From Comamonadaceae bacterium 2FH (GTDB lineage Bacteria > Pseudomonadota > Gammaproteobacteria > Burkholderiales > Burkholderiaceae_C), in the NCBI GenBank assembly GCA_005503335.1, contig SCMQ01000042.1:1-33295 (forward strand): a stretch of 33,295 nucleotides of DNA, read 5' to 3'. Numbering within the stretch: position 1 is the stretch's first letter; each line of letters starts with the position of its first letter. The notes under the pieces were generated by a model that saw only the letters and a list, made by a program, of their open reading frames with translations, had not been told where the DNA came from and searched no databases. This document shows positions 7,053 through 14,733 of this stretch, one piece after another. A program made the position numbers and the translations under genes.

Positions 7053-8600
7053 ATGAAATTCCCCTCTTTTTGCCGCCTGCTGGCGGCGGTCGCTCCGGCG
7101 GCCCTGGCCTTTTTTGTGCCTTTCGCTTTTGCGCAACCCTCCGGCGGCTCTGCTGCCACCCATTCTTATGCGGCTTCGCGCCCCATTACGGGTCGTTACA
7201 TCGTGGTCTTCAAGGCCAGCGTGGCCAACCCAGCCGCTGAGGCTGCAGGCCTGATGCAGGGCCGCGGCGGCCAGCTACACCATGTCTACTCGCGTGCGAT
7301 CAAGGGCTTTGCCGCCACCCTGCCCGACGCCGCGCTGCAGGCCATCCGAAACAATCCGAACGTGAGCTATGTCGAGCAGGACCAAACCGTCTCGCTCAAG
7401 CAGGTGAGCTCGCCGCAGAACCAGGCCACCTGGGGCCTGGACCGCATCGACCAGGCAGACCGGCCGCTGGACACCCAGTACCAGTTCAAGAGCACCGGCG
7501 CAGGCGTGAACGCCTTTGTGCTCGACACGGGCATCCGCACCGACCATGTGGAGTTCTCGGGTCGGCTGAAGCCGGGCTTCAACGCCATTGCCGACACCAA
7601 CGGCACCAACGACTGCAACGGCCATGGCACCCACGTGGCGGGCACGGTAGGCGGCACGACCTGGGGCGTGGCCAAGGGGGTTTCGCTGATCCCGGTGCGG
7701 GTGCTCGACTGCGCGGGTTCGGGTGCCTGGAGCGGCGTGATTGCCGGCATTGACTTCGTTGCCAACAGCACGCTGCGCCCCGCCGTGGCCAACATGTCCT
7801 TGGGCGGTGGCGCCTCCTCCGCGGTGGATGCGGCCGTAGCGGGCGCCGTGGCCAAGGGCGTCACGGTGGTGGTGGCGGCCGGCAATAGCAATGCCGACGC
7901 TTGCACAGTGTCGCCGGCGCGCGAGCCCAGCGCCATCACAGTGGGCGCCACCAACGATCTGGACTCCCGTACGTCGTTCTCGAACTGGGGCAGCTGCTTG
8001 GATATCTTCGCGCCGGGTGGCGGCATCACGTCGGCATGGAACACTAGCGCAACCGCCACCAACACCATCAGCGGAACGTCGATGGCCTCACCGCATGTGG
8101 CCGGGGTTGCTGCGCTTGCGCTGGCCGCCAACCCGACCGCCACACCCGCTGCGGTAGCGACGCTGGTGACGTCCAATGCCACGGCCAACCGATTGATCGA
8201 GAGCACCATTCGAACCGGCTCACCCAACTTGCTGGTTTACTCCCTGCTGGGTTCCCCAGGTAGCGTGCCGCAGCCAACCGCCAAGACGGTGGCGTTCAAG
8301 TCAATGTCCGGCAGCGCAACCAAGAACGGCGGCAACTGGAAGGCTTCTGCTGTGGTGACGGTGCGTGACGTGAACACCGGCGCACTGGTTCCCAACGCCA
8401 CCGTGGACGGCAGCTTCTCGCCGGGTGGCACGAACAGCTGCGTGACCGGCAGCAACGGCAGCTGCACGCTGAGCAGCGCGGCGATCAAGAACAACGTGGC
8501 CTCGAGCACCACCTTGAGCGGTAACAGCGTCTCGGGCACGTACATCAACTACGACCCGAGCCAGAACTCGGTCAGCCAGATCGTGATCAGCAAGCCCTGA
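7053..8600 (+). CDS. Secreted S8 (subtilisin/proteinase K-like) serine protease 1, 515 aa
   Basis: Residues 1-28 form a Sec signal peptide (MKFPSFCRLLAAVAP... ending FAFAQ). Residues 45-118 are an I9 inhibitor-type propeptide (GRYIVVFKASV to SYVEQD). The catalytic domain carries Asp158 (FVLDTG), His191 (NGHGTHVAGT), oxyanion Asn278 (AAGN) and Ser343 (GTSMASPHVAG), with Cys188, Cys220, Cys283 and Cys315 available for disulfides. A C-terminal Ig-like domain follows from about 410 (KTVAFKSMSGSATKNGG). It is a close paralogue of the protease at 12391. It is exported by Sec, not by the type I system. Its divergent pairing with a cargo gene suggests it may process surface cargo, but that is inference. 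The ATG lacks a clear ribosome-binding site. Confidence 0.93.
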   Translation: MKFPSFCRLLAAVAPAALAFFVPFAFAQPSGGSAATHSYAASRPITGRYIVVFKASVANPAAEAAGLMQGRGGQLHHVYSRAIKGFAATLPDAALQAIRNNPNVSYVEQDQTVSLKQVSSPQNQATWGLDRIDQADRPLDTQYQFKSTGAGVNAFVLDTGIRTDHVEFSGRLKPGFNAIADTNGTNDCNGHGTHVAGTVGGTTWGVAKGVSLIPVRVLDCAGSGAWSGVIAGIDFVANSTLRPAVANMSLGGGASSAVDAAVAGAVAKGVTVVVAAGNSNADACTVSPAREPSAITVGATNDLDSRTSFSNWGSCLDIFAPGGGITSAWNTSATATNTISGTSMASPHVAGVAALALAANPTATPAAVATLVTSNATANRLIESTIRTGSPNLLVYSLLGSPGSVPQPTAKTVAFKSMSGSATKNGGNWKASAVVTVRDVNTGALVPNATVDGSFSPGGTNSCVTGSNGSCTLSSAAIKNNVASSTTLSGNSVSGTYINYDPSQNSVSQIVISKP

Positions 8601-8645
8601 GCTTCACACCCTTCGACAGCGCCAGCACCGGCGCTGATCTCTCGA

Positions 8646-8675
8646 GACCGCGGCCGCCTTTGGGCGGCCGCGGTC
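8646..8675. terminator. Bidirectional terminator between S8 protease 1 and cargo C
   Basis: GACCGCGGCCGCC pairs perfectly over 13 bp with GGCGGCCGCGGTC around a TTTG loop. It lies between two convergent genes (stops at 8600 and 8707). The same stem core and loop recur after the second protease. Confidence 0.75.
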
Positions 8676-8706
8676 GTTGGGAAGTGACAAGTCCGGTGGA
8701 TAGGAG

Positions 8707-11700
8707 CTACAACGCAGCATCGATCAGACTGCTGGTTCCCACCGTGGTTACGAACACCCCATCGGCATCCAGCGTCACGTCCAGGCTGGCCGCTGCGCTG
8801 CTGTCCCCGTCCTCATCGGTCAGTTGGGCCTGTACGGAGAAGTTGATGTCGTACGACACCGGCACCGCGATGCTCTTGAGCAGGATGTCAAAGGTGTCCT
8901 TGTTGTTGTCGTTGCCTATGCCGCTGATGTCGATGCGCGTGTAGCCGCTGGCCGTGATGATGGTCACGGTGTCGTTGTCGGCGCTGCTGCCGGCCGTGCC
9001 GCCGCCCAGGCCATGCAGCTCATAGCCCAGGCCACTGCTCACCGCGGTCACCGTGCCGCCATCGTTGCTGGCCACGGGCGCGCCGCCGGGGCCGACCAGG
9101 ACATTTCCGTTGATCAGTATCCCGGTGATCTGCAGTTCGGCTCCGCTTGCATCGTAGACGCGCACCAACGCATCGCCGTCGTCGGCCGGCGAGTTGTTCT
9201 GGTTCATCACCAAGGTGAACCGGTTGACCGTGAAGGCCTCGCCGGCTTCCAGCACGCCGTCGCCGTCGTCCTCCAGGAACTCGATGCGGATGCGGTCGGT
9301 CAGGTCGTCTGTCGCGCTTGCGGTCTGCGGCTCGAAGTTGAAGTCCTGCCCCGTGCCTACGCCCACGCCGGCCTGGCTGACGTTGACCGTGGTCTGGGCG
9401 CTCGACGAAGGCGGTGTCGTTGTGACGTTGTCGCCGGTATCGACCCAGCCGCTGAACAGGGCGTCCACAGTCGTGCCGCCGATGTCGTTGACCACCAGGG
9501 TGAGCGGGTTGCCCGAAGCCACATGGGCGGTGAAGCTGCCGAAGTCCACGTCCTGCGAGTTGGCGATGGTCTTGAGCATCGTGATGTCGTAGAGGTCGTT
9601 CGCCACGACGCTGCCATCGGGGTTCAGCGTCATCACGAAGACCGTGGCGGCCGGGTCGGCAATGTTGGTCGTCGCGGTCAACGTGTCGGTGCCGAAGCCA
9701 TAGACCCGGATCGGCAGGCCGCCGAACAGCAGATCTTCGAGCGCCGGTGTGCCATCCTGCAGGATGCCCTTGAGGATGTCGCCATCGGCGCCACCGACGA
9801 ACTTGACCGTGCCTTCCTCATCCGCGCCGACGTTGCCGATGTAGCCCAGCGCCGCACTCGCGCTGGCACCGGCCGCGTTGTGGACCGTGATGTCGCCCGG
9901 GTTCAGCGGGTCGGGGCTGTCGTCGTCCACGGTGATCACGAACTGGTCGGCCGTGGCCGTGGCCTTGTCCCCGTCGCCGTCCGTCGCTTGCAGGATGGCG
10001 CCGAGCTGGAGCTGAATGTCATCTTCGGTGCTGACGACCGGATGGTCGAGCTGATCCTTCAGTGTGAAGAGGTAGGCGCCGCTGACGGTGTTGGTGATTT
10101 CCAGCGTGAAGACCTCGCGGCCTCCGGCGCTCGCCGTCAGCTTGTTGCCCACCACGGCGTAGGTCACGGCGTCGCCCTTGGAGGTTAGCCCCTGCGGCAG
10201 CCCGGCAATGTCCAGCGGGTCGCTCGACAAGCCAAAGCTGGCCAAGCCGTCCGCGCCTCCCAGGAACAGCCCGGAAATGTTGCCGCTGGTCGTGTGTTCG
10301 GGGGCGCCGTCGTCATTGATGTTATCGGCGGCATTCAGGTCGCCTGTGCCACCGGGGTTGCCGCCGGGCAGGCCGTCTTCGTCGACCTCACTGGTCACAA
10401 CGGCGGCCGCCAGGGCCGGGCCATCGTCCTCGAACACCAGGGCTTCAAAGTTCAGCGTCTGGGTGGCGGGCAGGGGGATGCTGAAATCGCCGATATCGAA
10501 GTCGGCGCCGGTCTTGGTATTGGCCGTGCCGGTGTTGTCGATTTGCACACGGTTGTGGCCGACGGCGGTGTACTCGATGGTGTAGCCGGACTTGACGCCG
10601 ACGAGGGTGGCAACACCACCGGTAATACTAATGGTCACGCCGCTTACCGGATCCCCATTGGCATCTGTCACCACCACTGACGTGATCGGGACCAGTGTGT
10701 CGTCGCCGTAGCCGCTGATGAACTGTCCCGCGCCTGGCTCTGCGTCCGTCGTGAAGGCTGTGATCGTCACTGTGCACGACTTGCTGGACGGCTGGGTTTG
10801 AACCACCTTGAAGCTGGCGGTGTCCGAGGATTTCACACCGACAAACTGGATGTTGCCCTCGACGTCCGCCTCGGTCTGCGACAGGTTGGGAACGGTGAAG
10901 TCCGATTTGGCGTCGGTCACGAAGGTAAAGACCATGCCCTCGCCCGGGTCGATCATCTGGTTGTTGGAGCCGATGGTGGTGCCGCCGCCACCCTGGCCGG
11001 TGTTGACGGTGCCGCCGCTGGCCGCATTCTTGGCAGTGACGACCAGCGCCACTGCGTCATCACCTGTGCCATTGCTTGCGATGCCGTCACCCGCCTGGCC
11101 GTACATCAGGAACAGGTTCTGGCCGGAGGGCGCGCCTTCCAGGGAGAACTGGGTTAGCAGGCTGACGGTGACACGAATGACGTCGAGCGGCGAAACCGCG
11201 TCGTCGTAGGCTGCAGCCGTCTCGCCCGCGACCGGATGCTTGAGCGGCTCGTATTGCACCAGCCACACCTTGGCGCCCGTGGCGCCCGCATCGCCGACCG
11301 CCACGGTTTGCGTGTCCAGGTAGGCGGCAAAGACAACGTCCCCGGTCGGCCCGCCCTTGCGGCCGACCAAGACGTTGTTGTCGAAGGTGGAGACGTACAA
11401 GAAGATGTCCGTGCCGTCCAGGGTTTCAAGGCCGCTGTTCACCCCATTGCCCCCGACGAGGGTGAAGCCCACGTCGAGAACGCCCGCACTGAAGGTGAAT
11501 ACATTGGTGCCGGTTGACGACGCGCTCGTCGCGCCGCTCAGAGCCACCTGCACCCCGGCGCTGCCAATGGTGGCAAGCTCACTGGCCAGAACGGCGTCGA
11601 ATTCAGGAACCAGGTTGAGCAGCGTGGTCAGACCCGTCGCATCGCTGGCAGTGCCGATATCGTTATTGGCGGTTTCGCCTGTGCTTTGGTTCTGTAGACC

Positions 11701-11730
11701 CGATGTCTCGTCAATGATCAAGGTGGACAT
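8707..11730 (-). CDS. Large DUF5801-type repeat protein, probable type I secretion cargo (1007 aa, cargo C)
   Basis: It starts MSTLIIDETSGLQNQ, matching the N-terminal DETSG of cargo A, and has no Sec signal. Residues 100-195 contain IFLYVS, VLVGRKG, GDVVFAAYL and KVWLVQYEPLKHPVAG. FSLEGAPSGQNLFLMYG is at 195-211 and GQGGGGTTIG at 245-254. A DUF5801-like repeat runs from about 432 (VFEDDGPAL) to 606, with ATDGDGD. The far C-terminus has LTDEDGD and the tail VTLDADGVFVTTVGTSSLID, which is shared with the 136-aa protein at 14038 and is probably the export signal. No RTX nonapeptides are visible. GGGGAG six bases upstream supports the ATG. Acidic composition and repeats fit an extracellular adhesin or matrix protein. 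Confidence 0.8.
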   Translation of the reverse strand: MSTLIIDETSGLQNQSTGETANNDIGTASDATGLTTLLNLVPEFDAVLASELATIGSAGVQVALSGATSASSTGTNVFTFSAGVLDVGFTLVGGNGVNSGLETLDGTDIFLYVSTFDNNVLVGRKGGPTGDVVFAAYLDTQTVAVGDAGATGAKVWLVQYEPLKHPVAGETAAAYDDAVSPLDVIRVTVSLLTQFSLEGAPSGQNLFLMYGQAGDGIASNGTGDDAVALVVTAKNAASGGTVNTGQGGGGTTIGSNNQMIDPGEGMVFTFVTDAKSDFTVPNLSQTEADVEGNIQFVGVKSSDTASFKVVQTQPSSKSCTVTITAFTTDAEPGAGQFISGYGDDTLVPITSVVVTDANGDPVSGVTISITGGVATLVGVKSGYTIEYTAVGHNRVQIDNTGTANTKTGADFDIGDFSIPLPATQTLNFEALVFEDDGPALAAAVVTSEVDEDGLPGGNPGGTGDLNAADNINDDGAPEHTTSGNISGLFLGGADGLASFGLSSDPLDIAGLPQGLTSKGDAVTYAVVGNKLTASAGGREVFTLEITNTVSGAYLFTLKDQLDHPVVSTEDDIQLQLGAILQATDGDGDKATATADQFVITVDDDSPDPLNPGDITVHNAAGASASAALGYIGNVGADEEGTVKFVGGADGDILKGILQDGTPALEDLLFGGLPIRVYGFGTDTLTATTNIADPAATVFVMTLNPDGSVVANDLYDITMLKTIANSQDVDFGSFTAHVASGNPLTLVVNDIGGTTVDALFSGWVDTGDNVTTTPPSSSAQTTVNVSQAGVGVGTGQDFNFEPQTASATDDLTDRIRIEFLEDDGDGVLEAGEAFTVNRFTLVMNQNNSPADDGDALVRVYDASGAELQITGILINGNVLVGPGGAPVASNDGGTVTAVSSGLGYELHGLGGGTAGSSADNDTVTIITASGYTRIDISGIGNDNNKDTFDILLKSIAVPVSYDINFSVQAQLTDEDGDSSAAASLDVTLDADGVFVTTVGTSSLIDAAL

Positions 11731-11816
11731 GATCGACTCCCCGAAAAAGTAGCGACCACAGAAGCCTGGCCGCTTGGCTTGCTACTTCCTTTTTAAATCT
11801 ACGAATTGCCCAGGAA

Positions 11817-11860
11817 TCCGCATCGGCCGAACCTCCCAGGTGGTCTAGGAGGTTTGGCCT
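11817..11860 (-). promoter_or_regulatory. Shared cargo-promoter element, copy C
   Basis: It reads TCCGCATCGGCCGAAC, then CTCCCAGGTGGTCTAGGAG, then GTTTGGCCT on the plus strand, and begins 87 bp upstream of the cargo C start. The GCATCGGCCGA half of the palindrome and the CTCCCAGG/TAGGAG arms match the other copies. An AAATCTA sequence 25 bp nearer the gene also recurs. Confidence 0.7.
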
Positions 11861-12011
11861 GCATGAAATGCATGAGGGGTCCGCACCCGGCGGCCTTCCG
11901 CAAACAAGAAGAAACAAAAAAACTAGTGGTTTACCCGGGCCTGCGGCTGCTTGTTGTTAGACTAGCGGGCTAGGAGGCGAGGGACGCCGCGCACATCGGC
12001 CATAGCACGAA

Positions 12012-12095
12012 CGGGAACGAAGATCCCGCTGCTCGGCCGAGATTTGGAATCACCGGGGTTTGCACGAACCCCTTCATCGGCTCGAGCCGGATTCC
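12012..12095 (+). ncRNA. Candidate structured leader RNA, copy 2
   Basis: CGGGA (12012-12016) pairs with TCCCG (12024-12028); copy 1 has CGGGG/CCCCG here, a paired change. GGAAT (12046-12050) pairs with ATTCC (12091-12095), where copy 1 has GTTCC (U-A versus U-G). The enclosed hairpins GGGGTT/AACCCC and CGGC-TCGA-GCCG are identical, and the junction is 50 bases long in both copies. Confidence 0.4.
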
Positions 12096-12281
12096 TGTGC
12101 GCCAGATCACTCCATCGGAGACCTGACTGGCCAGCTTCTGCTGGACCAAGCGCCGGCCTGCGCGGCCGGGCTTGTGCCTGCGCGGCTTCCGGGACCGCAG
12201 CGCGTTCGCGTACGACCTGCGCTTTGGCAGGCCTGGGTTCCCTTTGGCCAAAATTTCGAAAAGAAGCCAAGAATGGTAACC

Positions 12282-12318
12282 AAAGCATTACAGCCGTGAG
12301 CGGCTGTAATTTCGCTTT
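12282..12318 (+). ncRNA. Conserved stem with TTC bulge in protease 2 leader
   Basis: AAAGC plus ATTACAGCCG pairs with CGGCTGTAAT plus GCTTT around a TGAG loop, with an unpaired TTC on the 3' side. In copy 1 (6943-6979) the lower helix (AAAGC/GCTT), the TTC bulge and a TTACT/AGTAA helix remain although the apical sequence differs. Copy 1 can also form TTAGTAA/TTACTAA (6935-6955), which excludes the first fold. Confidence 0.4.
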
Positions 12319-12390
12319 GAGAGCCTCAGGGTTCTCCCTGAAAATCGCAGGGTTCGTAACCAAAAAGTACGGGCCCAGCCCCGACTCTTC

Positions 12391-13938
12391 ATGAAATTCC
12401 CCTCTTTTTGCCGCCTGCTGGCGGCGGTCGCTCCGGCGGCCTTGGCCCTTTTTGCGCCTTTCGCTTTTGCGCAAGCCTCCGCCGGCTCTGCTGCCAGCCA
12501 CCCCTATGCTGCTTCGCGGCCGATTACAGGCCGTTACATCGTGGTTTTCAAGGCCAGCGTGGCCAACCCGGCTGCCGAGGCTGCGAGCCTGATGCAGGGC
12601 CGCGGCGGGCAGCTGCACCACGTTTACTCCCGTGCCATCAAGGGCTTCGCCGCCAGCCTTCCTGAGGCTGCGCTGCAAGCCATTCGAAACAATCCCAACG
12701 TGGACTACGTCGAGCAGGACCAGACCGTCGCGTTGAAGCAGGTGAGCTCGCCGCAGAACCAGGCCACCTGGGGCCTGGACCGCATCGACCAGGCAGACCG
12801 GCCGCTGGACACCCAGTACCAGTTCAAGAGCACCGGCGCGGGCGTGAACGCCTTCGTCATCGACACCGGCATCCGCGCCGACCATGCGGAGTTCTCGGGC
12901 CGCCTGAAACCAGGCTTCAGCGCCATCGCGGACGCCAATGGCACGAACGACTGCAACGGCCATGGCACCCATGTGGCCGGCACGCTGGGCGGCACGACCT
13001 GGGGCGTGGCCAAGGGCGTTTCGCTGATTCCGGTGCGTGTGCTCGACTGCAACGGCTCCGGCTCCTGGAGCGGCGTGATCGCCGGCGTCGACTGGGTGGC
13101 CAACAGCACGCTGCGCCCTGCGGTGGCGAACATGTCGCTCGGCGGTGGTGCCTCCACAGCGGTTGACGCCGCCGTGGCGGGTGCCGTGTCCAAGGGCGTG
13201 ACCGTGGTGGTGGCGGCCGGCAACAATGGTGTTGACGCCTGCCTCAGTTCTCCGGCCCGCGAGCCCAGCGCCATCACCGTGGGCGCTTCGACCAGCATTG
13301 ACGCACGTGCGTCTTTTTCCAACCTGGGTCCGTGCGTGGATATTTTTGCGCCCGGTGGCGTCATCACCTCGGCATGGAATACCAGCGCCACCGCCACCAA
13401 CACCATCAGCGGAACGTCGATGGCCTCGCCGCATGTGGCCGGAGTCGCGGCCTTGGCGCTGACCGCCAACCCGGGCGCCACGCCTGCGGCGGTCGCAACA
13501 CAGGTGACATCCAGTGCCACAGCGGGTCGATTGATGGCGAGCTCCATCGGCCCCGGTTCACCGAACCTGCTGCTCTACTCGCTCCTGGGTTCGGGGTCAG
13601 GCACTCCGCTGCCGACCACCAAGACCGTGGCCTTCAAGTCCATGTCCGGCAGCGCCACCAAGAACGGGGGTAACTGGAAGGCCTCCGCCGTTGTCACCGT
13701 CCGCGACGTCAACACCGGCGCCACGGTCGCCAACGCCTCGGTCGGCGGCAGCTTCTCCCCCGGCGGCTCGGCCAGCTGCGTGACCGGCAGCACCGGCAGC
13801 TGCACGCTCAGCAGCGCGGCGATCAAGAACAACATGGGTTCGTCAACCACGTTCAGTGGCAACAGCGTCTCGGGCACCTACCTGACTTACGACGCCAGCC
13901 AGAACACGGTCAGCCAGATCGTGATCACCAAGCCCTGA
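12391..13938 (+). CDS. Secreted S8 (subtilisin/proteinase K-like) serine protease 2, 515 aa
   Basis: It has the same length and domain order as the protease at 7053: signal peptide to about residue 28, I9-type propeptide to about 118, catalytic Asp158 (FVIDTG), His191 (NGHGTHVAGT) and Ser343 (GTSMASPHVAG), and an Ig-like C-terminal domain from about 410. Differences are scattered and mostly conservative (for example SYVEQD to DYVEQD), with no indels, so both copies look functional and under constraint. It faces cargo C divergently, with 660 bp between their starts. It is secreted through Sec. Whether it has a substrate among the cargoes cannot be told from sequence. No ribosome-binding site is evident before the ATG. 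Confidence 0.93.
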   Translation: MKFPSFCRLLAAVAPAALALFAPFAFAQASAGSAASHPYAASRPITGRYIVVFKASVANPAAEAASLMQGRGGQLHHVYSRAIKGFAASLPEAALQAIRNNPNVDYVEQDQTVALKQVSSPQNQATWGLDRIDQADRPLDTQYQFKSTGAGVNAFVIDTGIRADHAEFSGRLKPGFSAIADANGTNDCNGHGTHVAGTLGGTTWGVAKGVSLIPVRVLDCNGSGSWSGVIAGVDWVANSTLRPAVANMSLGGGASTAVDAAVAGAVSKGVTVVVAAGNNGVDACLSSPAREPSAITVGASTSIDARASFSNLGPCVDIFAPGGVITSAWNTSATATNTISGTSMASPHVAGVAALALTANPGATPAAVATQVTSSATAGRLMASSIGPGSPNLLLYSLLGSGSGTPLPTTKTVAFKSMSGSATKNGGNWKASAVVTVRDVNTGATVANASVGGSFSPGGSASCVTGSTGSCTLSSAAIKNNMGSSTTFSGNSVSGTYLTYDASQNTVSQIVITKP

Positions 13939-13983
13939 GCTTTATCGAGTCCTTGTGCCAGCGCCGGCACAGGTCTCTCAACC

Positions 13984-14005
13984 GCGGCCGCCTTTGGGCG
14001 GCCGC
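13984..14005. terminator. Bidirectional terminator between S8 protease 2 and the small cargo
   Basis: GCGGCCGCC pairs with GGCGGCCGC around a TTTG loop, between convergent genes ending at 13938 and 14038. It has the same core and loop as the hairpin at 8646, consistent with duplication of the whole protease unit. Confidence 0.7.
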
Positions 14006-14037
14006 TGTCGTTGTGGCGTAGCGAAATGGGCTGTGCG

Positions 14038-14448
14038 CTAAAGCACTGCGTCAATCGCATGGCCGATGCCGACCGTGATCAGGAAAACCTCATCATCGGC
14101 CTGCAACGTCATCTCCAAGCCAGCCGCGGCATTGGCTTGCGCGGCGGACGCCAGCGCGTGCTGGGCACCGGCTCCGAGCTGCACGCCATTGCTGGTGATG
14201 GCGTCCAAGGCGGAGGCGCCGCCTCCACCGCCTCCACCCTCACCGACCGGCGTGTCGGGCGGCGCCAGGCTTGCTGCCATGGCGATCAGTGCATCGATGT
14301 CGTCGGGGGCGGCGTGGCTGTCGGGCACGGCCAGATTCGTCGCCAGCGCCACCAGGGGGGCAATATCCGCCAAGGGGTTGGCAGCGGCAGCGGAAGGAAA
14401 GCCGGGCCACTCACTCGCCGGACCTGGCTTGGATGGACGGTTGGACAT
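14038..14448 (-). CDS. Small Ala-rich protein with cargo C-terminal tail, candidate mini-cargo (136 aa, D)
   Basis: The protein begins MSNRPSKPGPASEWPGF, is rich in Ala, contains a Gly run at about residue 70 (GEGGGGGGGAS), and has no signal peptide or membrane segment. Its end, GLEMTLQADDEVFLITVG then IGHAIDAVL, parallels the last residues of cargo C (SLDVTLDADGVFVTTVG then TSSLIDAAL). It has the same promoter block and the same GGAG-6-ATG context as the three large cargo genes, and lies next to the secretion operon, divergent from it. The most likely reading is a small type I-secreted protein; a regulator or chaperone of export is an alternative. I do not recognise the family. Confidence 0.65.
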   Translation of the reverse strand: MSNRPSKPGPASEWPGFPSAAAANPLADIAPLVALATNLAVPDSHAAPDDIDALIAMAASLAPPDTPVGEGGGGGGGASALDAITSNGVQLGAGAQHALASAAQANAAAGLEMTLQADDEVFLITVGIGHAIDAVL

Positions 14449-14535
14449 GATTTCCTCCTCGAAAAAAGGCTGGGCGCCCGCATGCGAGCATGGCCTGCTG
14501 TTGGTATCTGTTGAAATCTAGGACAGGAACCGAAT

Positions 14536-14580
14536 TGCGCATCGACCGATACTCCCAGGCGGTCTGGGAGTTCCGGCCTA
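14536..14580 (-). promoter_or_regulatory. Shared cargo-promoter element, copy D
   Basis: It reads TGCGCATCGACCGATAC, then TCCCAGGCGGTCTGGGAG, then TTCCGGCCTA on the plus strand, and begins 88 bp upstream of the small-cargo ATG. AAATCTAG lies on the gene side (14514-14521) as in copy A. The dyad arms are CTCCCAGGC and GTCTGGGAG. Confidence 0.7.
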
Positions 14581-14663
14581 TCCAGGCTCGACGCCACGCC
14601 GCTGGTGTTTCGCCCCAAGCTCAGTTATAACTTTCGAATTCCGTCTGCTTCTGATGGACTTGC

Positions 14664-14692
14664 TTGACAGAGGAGTGAGGCAAGAATATGCG
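14664..14692 (+). promoter_or_regulatory. Probable sigma-70 promoter of the secretion operon
   Basis: TTGACA at 14664-14669 is a perfect -35 hexamer, followed by a 17-bp spacer and TATGCG at 14687-14692 as a weak -10. It lies 42 bp upstream of the first ABC gene. No copy of the cargo element faces this direction, although copy D is about 85 bp upstream. Confidence 0.5.
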
Positions 14693-14733
14693 GGCGCCAA
14701 GAAGACCAACGACCTTGAGGTCAAGGAGGTCGC

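Larger units (their letters stand above)
11896..12390 (+). promoter_or_regulatory. Long leader of S8 protease 2 (second copy of the duplicated region)
   Basis: This is the counterpart of 6525-7052. It begins with the same A-rich entry and TTGTTAGACTAGCGGGCTAG and ends with GGGCCCAGCCCCGACTCTTC before the protease ATG. It lacks about 30 bases present in copy 1 near 6626-6660. Besides the structured blocks at 12012-12095 and 12282-12318 it contains CAGGG-TTCT-CCCTG at about 12327-12340 (GGG-TTCT-CCC in copy 1). No Shine-Dalgarno precedes the ATG and no gene is seen within it. Confidence 0.55.

Noticed and set aside
1901-11730. RTX (GGxGxDxxx) calcium-binding nonapeptide arrays in the cargo proteins
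   Set aside because: None seen in either protein. Only D-x-D-G-D motifs inside the repeat units occur, so they are not called RTX toxins.
1901-11730. LapA-type adhesin retained by an N-terminal plug and cut by a LapG-like protease
   Set aside because: No LapG/LapD-like gene and no recognisable retention module in the window; the S8 proteases are a different class.
7053-13938. S8 proteases as type I secretion substrates
   Set aside because: Both have clear Sec signal peptides and I9-type propeptides, and lack the shared cargo tail.
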